In this document: positions 9,472 to 17,556 of the stretch, one piece after another
Numbering within the stretch: the stretch's first letter is position 1
Layout of the letters: every line of letters begins with the position of its first letter
NCBI GenBank assembly: GCA_006226375.1
Contig: SBHC01000046.1
Span: 1 to 64,000, forward strand
Reading direction: 5' to 3'
DNA from: Deltaproteobacteria bacterium
GTDB taxonomy: Bacteria > Myxococcota_C > UBA6777
Length of the DNA stretch: 64,000 nt
Made by a program: the position numbers and the translations under genes
The notes under the pieces: generated by a model
What the model was told of the DNA's origin: nothing
The model's database searches: none
Seen by the model: only the letters and a program-made list of their open reading frames with translations

Positions 9472-10359
9472 CTACTTTTTCAGGCGGGGCACCCAGTCTC
9501 GGATGTGGGGCAAGTTGTAGTAGAGGATGGCGTGGTACAGCCGTTGAGGGAGAAAGCGTCGTAACATCGCAAACAAGCGTACATCCGGAGTCGCCTGGAC
9601 CCGAAGAGGTGGGCTCTTTTGACGCATAATCTTGACCAGCTTCGCGGCTACCTTTTCGGGAGTGGCCCAAGTCCAGCGCATGATTCTTCCAATGAAGGGA
9701 CCCATGTAATTGTAATAGGAAGAGTAAGCGTCGGTTCCGTCTTGTAGGGACTTGCAGCTGGAGTCTGTGAATCGAACGTTCTCGAAGGACGACGAGTTGA
9801 TAAAGCCCGGCTGCAGCAAGGTCACCTTGATGCCCCAGGGTTTGGCTTCGTAATAGAGCGCTTCGGTCGCTCCCTCTAAGGCGAACTTGGAGGCGCTGTA
9901 GACAGCCATGGTTGGCATCGCCATCATTCCAGCGGCCGAAGATACGTTGATGATGCGACCCTGCCGTTTGGCCCGCATGCTAGGCAAGATCAAACGAACC
10001 AGCTCCATCGGGGAGCGAAAGTTAATGTCCATTTGGCGCAGGCGATCCTCTTCGGTCACATGCTCAACGACAGCGCGGTAGGCAATGCCAGCGTTGTTGA
10101 CCAGGATGTCAACTCCACCCCAGCGCTCCTCCGCTTCGTTGATGATGGCGACGCGCTCCTCAGCGAGCGTTACATCCAGAGGCCGGAGCCAAACCCGCTC
10201 GTTCTCCACAATGCCTTCCGCGGCGAATCGTGCCAGCGAGCTTTTGCGCGCCGTCAGAATCAGACGGTATTCCTTGAGCGGTAGAAGCTGCTTGGTGAGG
10301 GCCAGGCCCAATCCTGTGCTGGCTCCTGTCACCAATACGGTAAGGGGGGAAGATGACAT
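9472..10359 (-). CDS. Short-chain dehydrogenase/reductase
   Basis: A classical SDR of 295 residues with the NAD(P)-binding motif TGASTGLG near residue 12, NNAG in the middle and the catalytic YSASK. The adjacent serine is in the VSSAAG segment. The C-terminal part (about 210-295) is longer than in minimal SDRs and may carry substrate specificity. Start 10359 has AAGGAAGGAA upstream; the frame extends 13 codons further but without a better signal. It is convergent with the lipoprotein gene and divergent from another SDR at 10560. Substrate unknown. Confidence 0.85.
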   Translation of the reverse strand: MSSSPLTVLVTGASTGLGLALTKQLLPLKEYRLILTARKSSLARFAAEGIVENERVWLRPLDVTLAEERVAIINEAEERWGGVDILVNNAGIAYRAVVEHVTEEDRLRQMDINFRSPMELVRLILPSMRAKRQGRIINVSSAAGMMAMPTMAVYSASKFALEGATEALYYEAKPWGIKVTLLQPGFINSSSFENVRFTDSSCKSLQDGTDAYSSYYNYMGPFIGRIMRWTWATPEKVAAKLVKIMRQKSPPLRVQATPDVRLFAMLRRFLPQRLYHAILYYNLPHIRDWVPRLKK

Positions 10360-10559
10360 GGCGGGTTCCTTCCTTTTCGCCTTTTGGGTGACACCCAAAC
10401 GAGTACATCCCTTTCAGGAAAGGGTACGTTTCTTTGTCAGGTTCGTCAAACACAACATGCAAGTGAGCTTAAGCGCACACATTCTTCAAAAGGAATGTTG
10501 GGGGCAACCCCTGTGTTGCTCAGAGAGGGGGTCTTGTCTCGAAGAAAGGTAGGTTCGGT

Positions 10560-11309
10560 ATGCCCGTCAGTCTCGATAGTTTTGGTGAGTCACTTCGCGT
10601 CGTTGTCGTGGGCGCGACTGGTGGTGTGGGGCGGGCATTGGTGGAGCATCTTCGCGTTCATCCCCAAGTACAGACCCTCTTTGCTTTGTCGCGCAGACCT
10701 CTTGCGCTGCAAGATCCGAAGGTGATGGCGTTGTCCGTTGATATTACAGAAGAGACATCCATCCAGGCCGCTGTGGAAAACATGGGAGGTGAGGCTCCGC
10801 TTGATCTGGTGTTGGTTGCCACAGGGATCCTGCACGATGGCGGAGAGCTACAACCAGAAAAGCGCCTGGCTGACCTGGATATGCAGAAGTTTGCTCATGT
10901 GTTCGCTGTCAATACGTTTGGACCGGCTCTTTTGGCCAAGCATCTGTTGCCCAGGTTGCGGCGAGATCGCAAAGCCGTGTTTGGTGCGTTATCGGCCCGA
11001 GTCGGTAGCATCGCAGACAACCGCTTGGGAGGTTGGTATAGCTATCGCTCGTCCAAGGCTGCTCTGAATATGGTGTTGCGCACAGCCTCCATTGAGGTGA
11101 AGCGCCGCAACAAAACGGCTGCGGTGGTGGGTCTTCATCCAGGTACGGTCGATTCGGGACTTTCGGAGCCTTTTCAGTCCTCCGTTCCCGAACACAAACT
11201 CTTTACTCCCGCTTACGCTGCGGAGCGGTTGTTGGCTGTGGTGGAGCAGGTCTCAGCAGAAGACTCTGGAAAACACTTTGCCTGGGATGGTCAGGAGATT
11301 CCGTACTGA
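10560..11309 (+). CDS. C-factor-like short-chain dehydrogenase
   Basis: This 249-residue SDR has VVGATGGVGRALV as cofactor loop and YRSSKAAL as the catalytic Tyr/Lys motif. The C-terminal region with GLHPGTVDSGLSEPF resembles the C-factor (CsgA) type of SDR, many members of which are ordinary oxidoreductases rather than signals. The start has AAAGG upstream. It is transcribed away from the SDR gene that starts at 10359, with a 200-base shared promoter region. A developmental signalling role is not supported by sequence alone. Confidence 0.82.
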   Translation: MPVSLDSFGESLRVVVVGATGGVGRALVEHLRVHPQVQTLFALSRRPLALQDPKVMALSVDITEETSIQAAVENMGGEAPLDLVLVATGILHDGGELQPEKRLADLDMQKFAHVFAVNTFGPALLAKHLLPRLRRDRKAVFGALSARVGSIADNRLGGWYSYRSSKAALNMVLRTASIEVKRRNKTAAVVGLHPGTVDSGLSEPFQSSVPEHKLFTPAYAAERLLAVVEQVSAEDSGKHFAWDGQEIPY

Positions 11310-11340
11310 AGAGAGGTTGTGGGCCTTGTGCAAGAAGGAA

Positions 11341-12114
11341 CTACGAGCGGCGGCGCTCAGGCTTCTTTTGGAGATCCGCAGAGGCTGCGTTGAGAGCGTA
11401 CCGCAACGCCCAAGCTTGTGCGTAGGCTGATCGCATTCCGTTGAGTCCTGCGAGCGTTTTTCGCAGCTTTCCTTGCGTTGGCTTGGAGAGAACATCGCTG
11501 TAGCCATCCAGCAAGCTTTGCACCGCGATCTCATAGACAGCTTTGCAGGCCACCCGTTGACCCATGTTAAACAACGGAACACCCCGGTAGATGGCGAGCT
11601 TAATTAAGGCCAACCCTTTCTCGCGTTTGGTGAGTTTCTTGGGTTTGGGTAGCATCACACCGTCAATGATGTGAATCACTCCGTTTGAGGCACTCAAGTT
11701 CGCTCGTACCACTCTTTTTCCATTGACGGTCAGTCCAATCTGTATGGAGCTTCCTTGCAATGTTTGAGCCTGGTTCAGCTTGAGCAGATCGGTGGACTGC
11801 ACCGGGGTTGCCAACACATGGTACTTCAAGATCGCGCGAAGCTTGGCTTTGTCTTGGAGCACGCTCTTGAGCAAAGCCTTGGGAATGGCCGCAAAAGCTT
11901 TGTCCGTCGGCGCAAACACAGTAAGCTTTGTTTTTCCCTTCAATGCAGGCGCCAAACCCGCCAGTTTCACAACTTTAAGAAAGGTGTTGAGGTTGCCTGC
12001 TTTCTGAGCAACCTCAAGCAAGTTGGGTGACTTGGACTCTGCCGAAACAGAGGGAGCCCTCATGAGGAACGCAAAAGCTCCAAGCCACAACCATGACCAA
12101 CGAATTGTCTTCAT
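11341..12114 (-). CDS. Exported fasciclin (FAS1) domain protein
   Basis: The product has 257 residues: a signal peptide (about 1-25, ending SVSA), a single FAS1 adhesion domain (about 30-152) with the conserved blocks TVFAPTDKAFA, LKYHVL and ANGVIHIID-like SNGVIHIIDGVMLP, and a basic C-terminal extension of about 100 residues of unknown nature. FAS1 domains mediate adhesion or ligand binding at the cell surface. The SD (GGAG, eight bases before ATG) lies within an inverted repeat, described separately. Confidence 0.87.
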   Translation of the reverse strand: MKTIRWSWLWLGAFAFLMRAPSVSAESKSPNLLEVAQKAGNLNTFLKVVKLAGLAPALKGKTKLTVFAPTDKAFAAIPKALLKSVLQDKAKLRAILKYHVLATPVQSTDLLKLNQAQTLQGSSIQIGLTVNGKRVVRANLSASNGVIHIIDGVMLPKPKKLTKREKGLALIKLAIYRGVPLFNMGQRVACKAVYEIAVQSLLDGYSDVLSKPTQGKLRKTLAGLNGMRSAYAQAWALRYALNAASADLQKKPERRRS

Positions 12115-12120
12115 CTACTT

Positions 12121-12142
12121 GTCTCCAACCCATTCTGGAGAC
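12121..12142 (-). promoter_or_regulatory. Stem-loop overlapping the fasciclin ribosome binding site
   Basis: GTCTCCA at 12121-12127 and TGGAGAC at 12136-12142 form a perfect 7-bp stem with an 8-base loop. On the minus strand the proximal arm contains the GGAG Shine-Dalgarno sequence of the fasciclin gene (start 12114), so folding in the mRNA would hide it. Whether this controls translation is inference. Confidence 0.45.
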
Positions 12143-12209
12143 CCTTGACCCACTCTCTTATGCAACCATACTGAGGTGCAAAATCTTGCACGTCGTCCTG
12201 GTAAAGTCA

Positions 12210-12224
12210 GAACATCCAATGTTC
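12210..12224. promoter_or_regulatory. 15-base palindrome, possible operator
   Basis: GAACAT-CCA-ATGTTC is a perfect 6+3+6 inverted repeat about 96 bases upstream of the fasciclin start and 258 bases upstream of the ceramidase-like gene. Size and symmetry suit a dimeric repressor, but no regulator is encoded next to it. Confidence 0.3.
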
Positions 12225-12481
12225 CAAAAGTATTCGTGTGGGCTCCCTTCTACCTTCTTTGGCCTTACATTTCTATGAGTTACTCCCTTGTGCTTTGCTC
12301 TACGTAAATGCAAGTTGTCGGTGTCAACTTGAGTGGGAGAAAAGAGTTGCATCGTATGGGGAGAAGGAGCATAGTTGTGGCGATGAGGGCCAACGAAAGC
12401 AGCAGAGAAGAATGTAGAAACAAGGGAGAGGGCGTAGGAGGTAGGCTGTTGTTTGTGACTCCCTAAATCGAGGAGCAAAGA

Positions 12482-14635
12482 ATGTATATCGGTCGCTGGC
12501 TTCGCGTTGTTGGGTTCTTACTTTGTGCGGCGGCAGGAATTGCCTGGAACGGCGTGGTCTCCTGCCAGCCTGAGATGGGTGGGGAAGATAGCAGCGTTAA
12601 AGAGCAAAGCGGAGGCGAAAGTCCCGTTGTTGCGGACTCTTCAACCACCAAGGACGAGCCTGCAGGAATCGACCCCAAGTCTGTAGGCTACAATGCGATC
12701 TGTCCCGGAGGGCAGGGGTGTTTGAGCAACAAGGGAGAGCTGAAGGTCGGAGCGGCTGCTGTCAAAATTACCCCTCAGGCTTACGAAGTGGCGCGTTGGG
12801 TGTACTTTGACCGTCGTGGTTTTTGTCCACCTCCAACGCCCCGGTCTGCGTTTGGCGCGTTTCACTGCGGGACTCTGAATGCGCAAGCTTCGGGAAGTCG
12901 TCGTGATTGTGGTCGTGATGGTCTTTGTCCTCGTGACAAGTGGACAACAGACATTGAATGTGACGAAAACAAAGCCTGTCCCAGCAACCCCAACATAACG
13001 TGCAACACCCAGGCCAAGCGCTGTGTTGTGGCGTACACCCAACCTGACGAAGATGGCTCCGAAAAGGATGGCCTTCCCGACTTCTTCTTGGATTGTGGAA
13101 GAGACCGGGTTTGTCCTTGTTTGGATGCCCAAGGAAAGCCCTCGTATTACGGGAAAGACAAAACGTGTCTGGCTGGAGACAAGCCCAACCCGGACTACAA
13201 GGGTCCTGACGCAGATGGAAGCGAAGGTGACGGTGAGTTTCAGGCGATGTGGATGGGCGGCTTTGGTGGAAACCAACCGATGCAAGGGGTTCATGACGAC
13301 ACCTGGGCTCGTGCTCTTATCTTTGAAACTGGCGAAACCACGGTGGCGATCGTATCCATCGATGTGGTCGGTTACTTCTTTGATGAAGTCCAAAAGATCC
13401 GGAAGAGGGTGCAGGAGTTGTTGTCGGAAGGAGCTGTGGATTACATCCTGGTGTCTTCCACTCACACTCATGAAGGTCCGGATACGATGGGGCAATGGGG
13501 ACCACGGCAAAGCGGCGTTCCTTACCAAACAGGGTTTGACCCGGAGTATCGAAAGGTTCTCGTCGAGCAGATCGCACAATCTGTAAAACAAGCCTACGAA
13601 AAACGCCAAGTTGCAAAGCTCAAGGTGGGGCGGGTGCAAACAGGGCTCAAAGGGCTGGCTCTTGATACAAGAGTCCCTGTTGTGTTTGACGACACCTTAC
13701 TGGCACTTCATGCCACCAACGAGAAGGGGGAAACCATCGCGACCTTGGTCAATTGGGGCAATCACCCTGAAGTGTTGGCCAACCGCAACAACTACCTCTC
13801 CTCCGACTTCTGTCATTACACCCGTGAAGCCTTGGAGCAGGGAGCGACAGCCCAAGACCCTTCTTCCGCTGTGCAGGCGAAGGGTGGCATCTCCATTTAC
13901 CTTCAAGGCTCGATTGGTGGTCTGATTGCGCCGTGGGGTCTGGAGATTAAGGACCTGGACGGCACCGTCCACAAGAAAGACGATTGGGACCGAGCCCGAG
14001 CGTTGGGCCAACAGGTCGCTTTGCGCACCCAACAAGCTTTGGACAAAGGCCAGGACATTACAGATACTGCGGTGTCCATTTGGGCCAAGGCCGTCAAGCT
14101 CACTGTAGAGAACCGAGTCTTTCACCTGGCGTTCTCGGGTGGTTTGTTGGACCGAACGATCACAGACTACAACGACTCTCTGCCGTTTACGGAAGGGAAC
14201 TTCCCCAAAGTCCCGACCGAAGTGGCGCTGATTAAGGTGGGTCCGTTAACCTTTTACAGCATGCCCGGCGAATTGGATCCTCAGGTTCTTGTGGGTGGCT
14301 ACGATGGTTCGTACAGCCATGGCTATGAGATCATTCGGGATGACAAGTATCCAGGCTTGCGTGAGAAGATGAAGAAGGACGCACCCAAAGGACCCTACCT
14401 CAAAGAGAGAGTTCCCGGTACCTACAAGTTCTTTGTTGGGCTGGGGAATGACCAACTGGGTTATTTGTTGGCGCGTTGGAACTTTGTGTTGGATGAGAAA
14501 AACCCCTACTTCTCTGATGCAAAAGGCGACCACTACGAGGAAACCAACTCCTTGGGGCCCGACACGGTTCCCGACCTGCTCAAAGCTTACGATGAGTTAC
14601 TCACACGTGTGAGACAGGGAACCCCTTCTCCTTAG
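12482..14635 (+). CDS. Neutral/alkaline ceramidase-like lipoprotein
   Basis: The product has 717 residues. It has a signal peptide with a possible lipobox (VVSCQ, Cys28) and an acidic Ser/Glu linker. The catalytic region matches the neutral ceramidase family: GGNQPMQGVHDDTWARA, SSTHTHEGPD with the zinc-binding His residues, and NWGNHPEV. Neutral ceramidases cleave ceramide to sphingosine and fatty acid. Between the N-terminal family motif and the core there is an insertion of roughly 110 residues (about 125-255), rich in Cys and with repeated acidic DxDGSExDG motifs that look calcium-binding. Start 12482 has GAGGAG upstream. The insertion and lipid anchor suggest a cell-surface enzyme. Actual substrate is uncertain. 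Confidence 0.77.
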   Translation: MYIGRWLRVVGFLLCAAAGIAWNGVVSCQPEMGGEDSSVKEQSGGESPVVADSSTTKDEPAGIDPKSVGYNAICPGGQGCLSNKGELKVGAAAVKITPQAYEVARWVYFDRRGFCPPPTPRSAFGAFHCGTLNAQASGSRRDCGRDGLCPRDKWTTDIECDENKACPSNPNITCNTQAKRCVVAYTQPDEDGSEKDGLPDFFLDCGRDRVCPCLDAQGKPSYYGKDKTCLAGDKPNPDYKGPDADGSEGDGEFQAMWMGGFGGNQPMQGVHDDTWARALIFETGETTVAIVSIDVVGYFFDEVQKIRKRVQELLSEGAVDYILVSSTHTHEGPDTMGQWGPRQSGVPYQTGFDPEYRKVLVEQIAQSVKQAYEKRQVAKLKVGRVQTGLKGLALDTRVPVVFDDTLLALHATNEKGETIATLVNWGNHPEVLANRNNYLSSDFCHYTREALEQGATAQDPSSAVQAKGGISIYLQGSIGGLIAPWGLEIKDLDGTVHKKDDWDRARALGQQVALRTQQALDKGQDITDTAVSIWAKAVKLTVENRVFHLAFSGGLLDRTITDYNDSLPFTEGNFPKVPTEVALIKVGPLTFYSMPGELDPQVLVGGYDGSYSHGYEIIRDDKYPGLREKMKKDAPKGPYLKERVPGTYKFFVGLGNDQLGYLLARWNFVLDEKNPYFSDAKGDHYEETNSLGPDTVPDLLKAYDELLTRVRQGTPSP

Positions 14636-14784
14636 GTTCTGACACTTTTGGCAAGAAAGCACTCCTGCGAAATACCTTCCTTTGTTGCCGTGTTCCTTTC
14701 CCCAGTCATGTTTTGAAACTTAAGCGTCCCTCTGTTTCGATTCTCAGACGGAAGGCGTCTATTCTTACAAAGGAACCATACACC

Positions 14785-15702
14785 ATGTCATTGCTGTCGA
14801 TGTTGAAAGGTAAGGGTCCCAGTGGCTTTGGATACGGAAGCACCGCCGAAGAAGTCACGGAAGGTCTCGACCTGAGCGGAAAAACCTACCTGGTTACGGG
14901 CTGTAACTCCGGTTTGGGCTTGGAAACCATGCGTGTTCTTAGCTTGCGAGGAGCGCATGTGATCGCTGCCGCTCGTACTGCGGAGAAAGCTGCCAACGCG
15001 ATCGCGCAAGTGTCCGCCAATGCAACGCCGGTCGCTTGTGAACTGTCGGATCCTGCATCGGTTCGTGCCTGCGTGGAGAATGTAAAGCAAACGGGCCGAA
15101 CGTTGGATGCGATGATCTGCAACGCTGGAATCATGGCTTTGCCGAAGCTTGAAACCTCCCATGGGTATGAGCTTCAATTTTTCACCAATCATGTGGGGCA
15201 TTTCATTCTGGTCACAAGCTTGTTGGACCAACTTGCAGAAGACGGTCGTGTCGTGATTGTGAGCAGCGCCGCCCACCTTCAGGCTCCGAAAGAGACCATC
15301 GAATTCGACAACCTGGATGGAAGCAAACGGTACAACTCCTGGCGGAACTACGGACAATCGAAGATGGCCAACATCCTGTTTGCTCGTCACTTGAGCAAGA
15401 AGTTTGAGGGAACCCAACGAACCGCCAACGCTCTTCACCCTGGTGTGATTCAAACAAACCTGGGGCGTCACATGGGCGGCTTTGTGAAGATGCTGCTGGG
15501 AGTCGTCTCTCCCTTGTTCCTGAAAAGCATCCCGCAAGGTGCGGCGACACAATGTTACGTCGCAACGCATCCCAGTCTTGCTGACGTTTCGGGTGAATAC
15601 TTCGCGGATTGCAACATCAAAAAGACCCGCAAAGACGCCAAAAACGATGAGATTGCAGAGAAGCTGTGGGCCAAGAGCGAGGAAATTATAGCGAACGTGT
15701 AG
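14785..15702 (+). CDS. Retinol-dehydrogenase-like short-chain dehydrogenase
   Basis: A 305-residue SDR with TGCNSGLG as cofactor loop, ICNAG, VSSAAHL and the catalytic YGQSKMANI. This last motif and the LHPGVIQTNL block are characteristic of the retinol dehydrogenase/WWOX-like branch. ATG 14785 is preceded by AAAGGAACC. The upstream 149 bases separate it from the ceramidase-like gene on the same strand, so cotranscription is possible. The true substrate (lipid aldehyde, ketone or other) cannot be told. Confidence 0.86.
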   Translation: MSLLSMLKGKGPSGFGYGSTAEEVTEGLDLSGKTYLVTGCNSGLGLETMRVLSLRGAHVIAAARTAEKAANAIAQVSANATPVACELSDPASVRACVENVKQTGRTLDAMICNAGIMALPKLETSHGYELQFFTNHVGHFILVTSLLDQLAEDGRVVIVSSAAHLQAPKETIEFDNLDGSKRYNSWRNYGQSKMANILFARHLSKKFEGTQRTANALHPGVIQTNLGRHMGGFVKMLLGVVSPLFLKSIPQGAATQCYVATHPSLADVSGEYFADCNIKKTRKDAKNDEIAEKLWAKSEEIIANV

Positions 15703-15735
15703 CTTGCGCTACGAAGCTGGCTTTTCTTGGAAGAG

Positions 15736-16359
15736 TTACATGCGGCAAGCGATGATAGAGATGTCGTCGCTGAGCGTTTGTTGCGTGGGGTTGATGCGAG
15801 CGAGCAGTCGCTTGGGGATGTCCTCTACGTTGTCGCTGGATAACACAATCTCATCGATGGCAGGCTGCCGCAGGGTGTCAAACAAGCCATCCGAGCTGAC
15901 CAGCAGCGTGCCTTCGCTGGCAAACGGTCCAAATGCAACGGGCACCGCCTGTCCTGTGCCCAAGAAAGGCTGACGGTATTGATGAGCCGTAAGCTCCAAC
16001 TGGTAGTGCTCGGTGTAGTGCCAACACCGTGAGTCTCCCACGCTAACTCCATAGCATTGTTGCGGCGTGACAACCACCGCGACAAAGGTAGTGTTGCCTG
16101 CCATCCGGTCCTGACGAAGCTTCTGATCCAACTCGCGGACAACCAACTCCAGGTCGTCGAGATGAATGGGCCCTTCCTGCTTCTCCACGACTTGCGTGAA
16201 AGCCTCAATCACCCATTCCGCCGCTTCTTTGGCTCCCGACATTCCTCCTGCACCGTCTGCCAATAACAACGTGGTTGCATCGGGCCTTTCCACGATGTGG
16301 ATGCGGTCTGCACCGTAAAACGACGTTTGTTTCACCAAAGAAGATACTTGTACTACCAT
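15736..16359 (-). CDS. PP2C-type serine/threonine protein phosphatase, compact
   Basis: A 207-residue protein with PP2C (PPM) metal-binding motifs: LADGAGGMSG (Asp35), VGDSRCW, SSDGLFD and SDDISII. The usual N-terminal NEDA motif is replaced by an ERPDATTL segment, and the domain is shorter than the common 240-250 residues. GAGGAAG precedes the start. No kinase is encoded nearby. It ends 33 bases from the convergent SDR gene. Confidence 0.8.
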   Translation of the reverse strand: MVVQVSSLVKQTSFYGADRIHIVERPDATTLLLADGAGGMSGAKEAAEWVIEAFTQVVEKQEGPIHLDDLELVVRELDQKLRQDRMAGNTTFVAVVVTPQQCYGVSVGDSRCWHYTEHYQLELTAHQYRQPFLGTGQAVPVAFGPFASEGTLLVSSDGLFDTLRQPAIDEIVLSSDNVEDIPKRLLARINPTQQTLSDDISIIACRM

Positions 16360-16492
16360 CGCTTCCTCGTTTCAGGTTGGTTTCTGTTCTTCGTACCGAA
16401 CTTTTCCATCTTGCGCTCGTTTCTTTTCTTGTCTTCTGGCTCACCTCCTTTGTCCTGCCTGCCATTCTCCAGAAAGGTACATCAAGTGCGTT

Positions 16493-17419
16493 ATGCGACA
16501 ACATCATACACAAGCCAAAATTGTCAAACCAGGGCACCAAGAGCGGTTGCAGCCTGAAGCCTTTGCCATGTCGTACGGTTTGCGCTGGACCATGCCCGCT
16601 GCGGCCGGTAGCTTTGTACTGCAAGGTTACTCGCGAGCCGCCGACCGAACCGGGTTTTGTCTGCCTGAGTTAGGGTGGGTTCTGGACGCTGGCGTCAAGG
16701 TCAGCTCTACCCGGCCCGACCATATCTTTCTGACGCACACGCACAGCGACCATGTGCACGATCTGACCTTTCTTAAGTCCCGAAACAAACCACCTCACAT
16801 CTACGTGCCTGCAGAGTCGGCTGAGCTCCTCGACCGCTACTTTCATGTTGCACAAGAGTTAACCAGTCATCAGGCGCGTGACCTGGATGAACCCTGGACC
16901 ACTGCGTACCATTTGCACGGTGTGTCTGCTGGGGAAACGTTGAACATTCGGCGTGGTGGCAAGACCTACCAGGTTGAAGTTGTGGCTTGTGACCACACCG
17001 TTCCCTGCGTGGGGTACGCCTTCTTTGAGCTGCGACAGAAGCTCAAACCTGCGTATGCTTCCTTGTCCAGCGCTGAGATTGGTCAGCTTCGACGTGAGGG
17101 TGCAGAGGTCACAGAAGAACAACGCGTTCCCTTGTTCGCTTTCTTGGGCGACACCACCGAGCGTGTGTTTTTCCAGCATCCCGAGCTGCTCTCGATGCCT
17201 GTGCTCATCGTGGAGTGCTCGTTCTTGGACGCAGCGGAATACGGCGAACGAGGCCGAAAAACCAAGCATCTGGTGTGGGACCATTTGGAGCCTTTTGTGC
17301 AAAAGGCTCCTGAGACTACGTTTGTTCTGACGCACTTCAGCCACCGCTACCAGGAGTCGGAGATTCGGTCGTTTTTTGAGCAGGTCAACTGTCCCAATGT
17401 CTTGGTCTGGTTGCCCTGA
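16493..17419 (+). CDS. RNase Z-like metallo-beta-lactamase-fold hydrolase
   Basis: A 308-residue metallo-hydrolase with the signature THTHSDHVHD (His82, His84, Asp86, His87), a second metal-site motif around FLGDTTE, and a late histidine in LTHFSHRY. The GYSRAADRTGF segment before the core is typical of the RNase Z-like branch. The substrate may be a tRNA precursor or a small molecule. The start is uncertain: ATG 16493 gives 308 residues and ATG 16568 gives 283; neither has a strong ribosome binding site, and the first 25 residues look unlike a conserved domain. Confidence 0.77.
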   Translation: MRQHHTQAKIVKPGHQERLQPEAFAMSYGLRWTMPAAAGSFVLQGYSRAADRTGFCLPELGWVLDAGVKVSSTRPDHIFLTHTHSDHVHDLTFLKSRNKPPHIYVPAESAELLDRYFHVAQELTSHQARDLDEPWTTAYHLHGVSAGETLNIRRGGKTYQVEVVACDHTVPCVGYAFFELRQKLKPAYASLSSAEIGQLRREGAEVTEEQRVPLFAFLGDTTERVFFQHPELLSMPVLIVECSFLDAAEYGERGRKTKHLVWDHLEPFVQKAPETTFVLTHFSHRYQESEIRSFFEQVNCPNVLVWLP

Positions 17420-17556
17420 GGGGGTCCAACATTCCGTCGTCAAATCGTGTATGATGCAGCCTCACATAGAGTGTGTTGACCTTGGAGTCGGAAGGAGCGG
17501 CGTGTTGGACAGCGCGCGCTTGTAGGTCGAGTCACACTCTCTCCAAGGAGGATGTG

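Larger units (their letters stand above)
12115..12481. other. Divergent intergenic region between fasciclin and ceramidase-like genes
   Basis: 367 bases without a convincing gene. It must carry both promoters. Visible structure is the inverted repeat next to the fasciclin start (12121-12142) and a 15-base palindrome at 12210-12224. I could not identify confident -35/-10 pairs. Confidence 0.5.
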
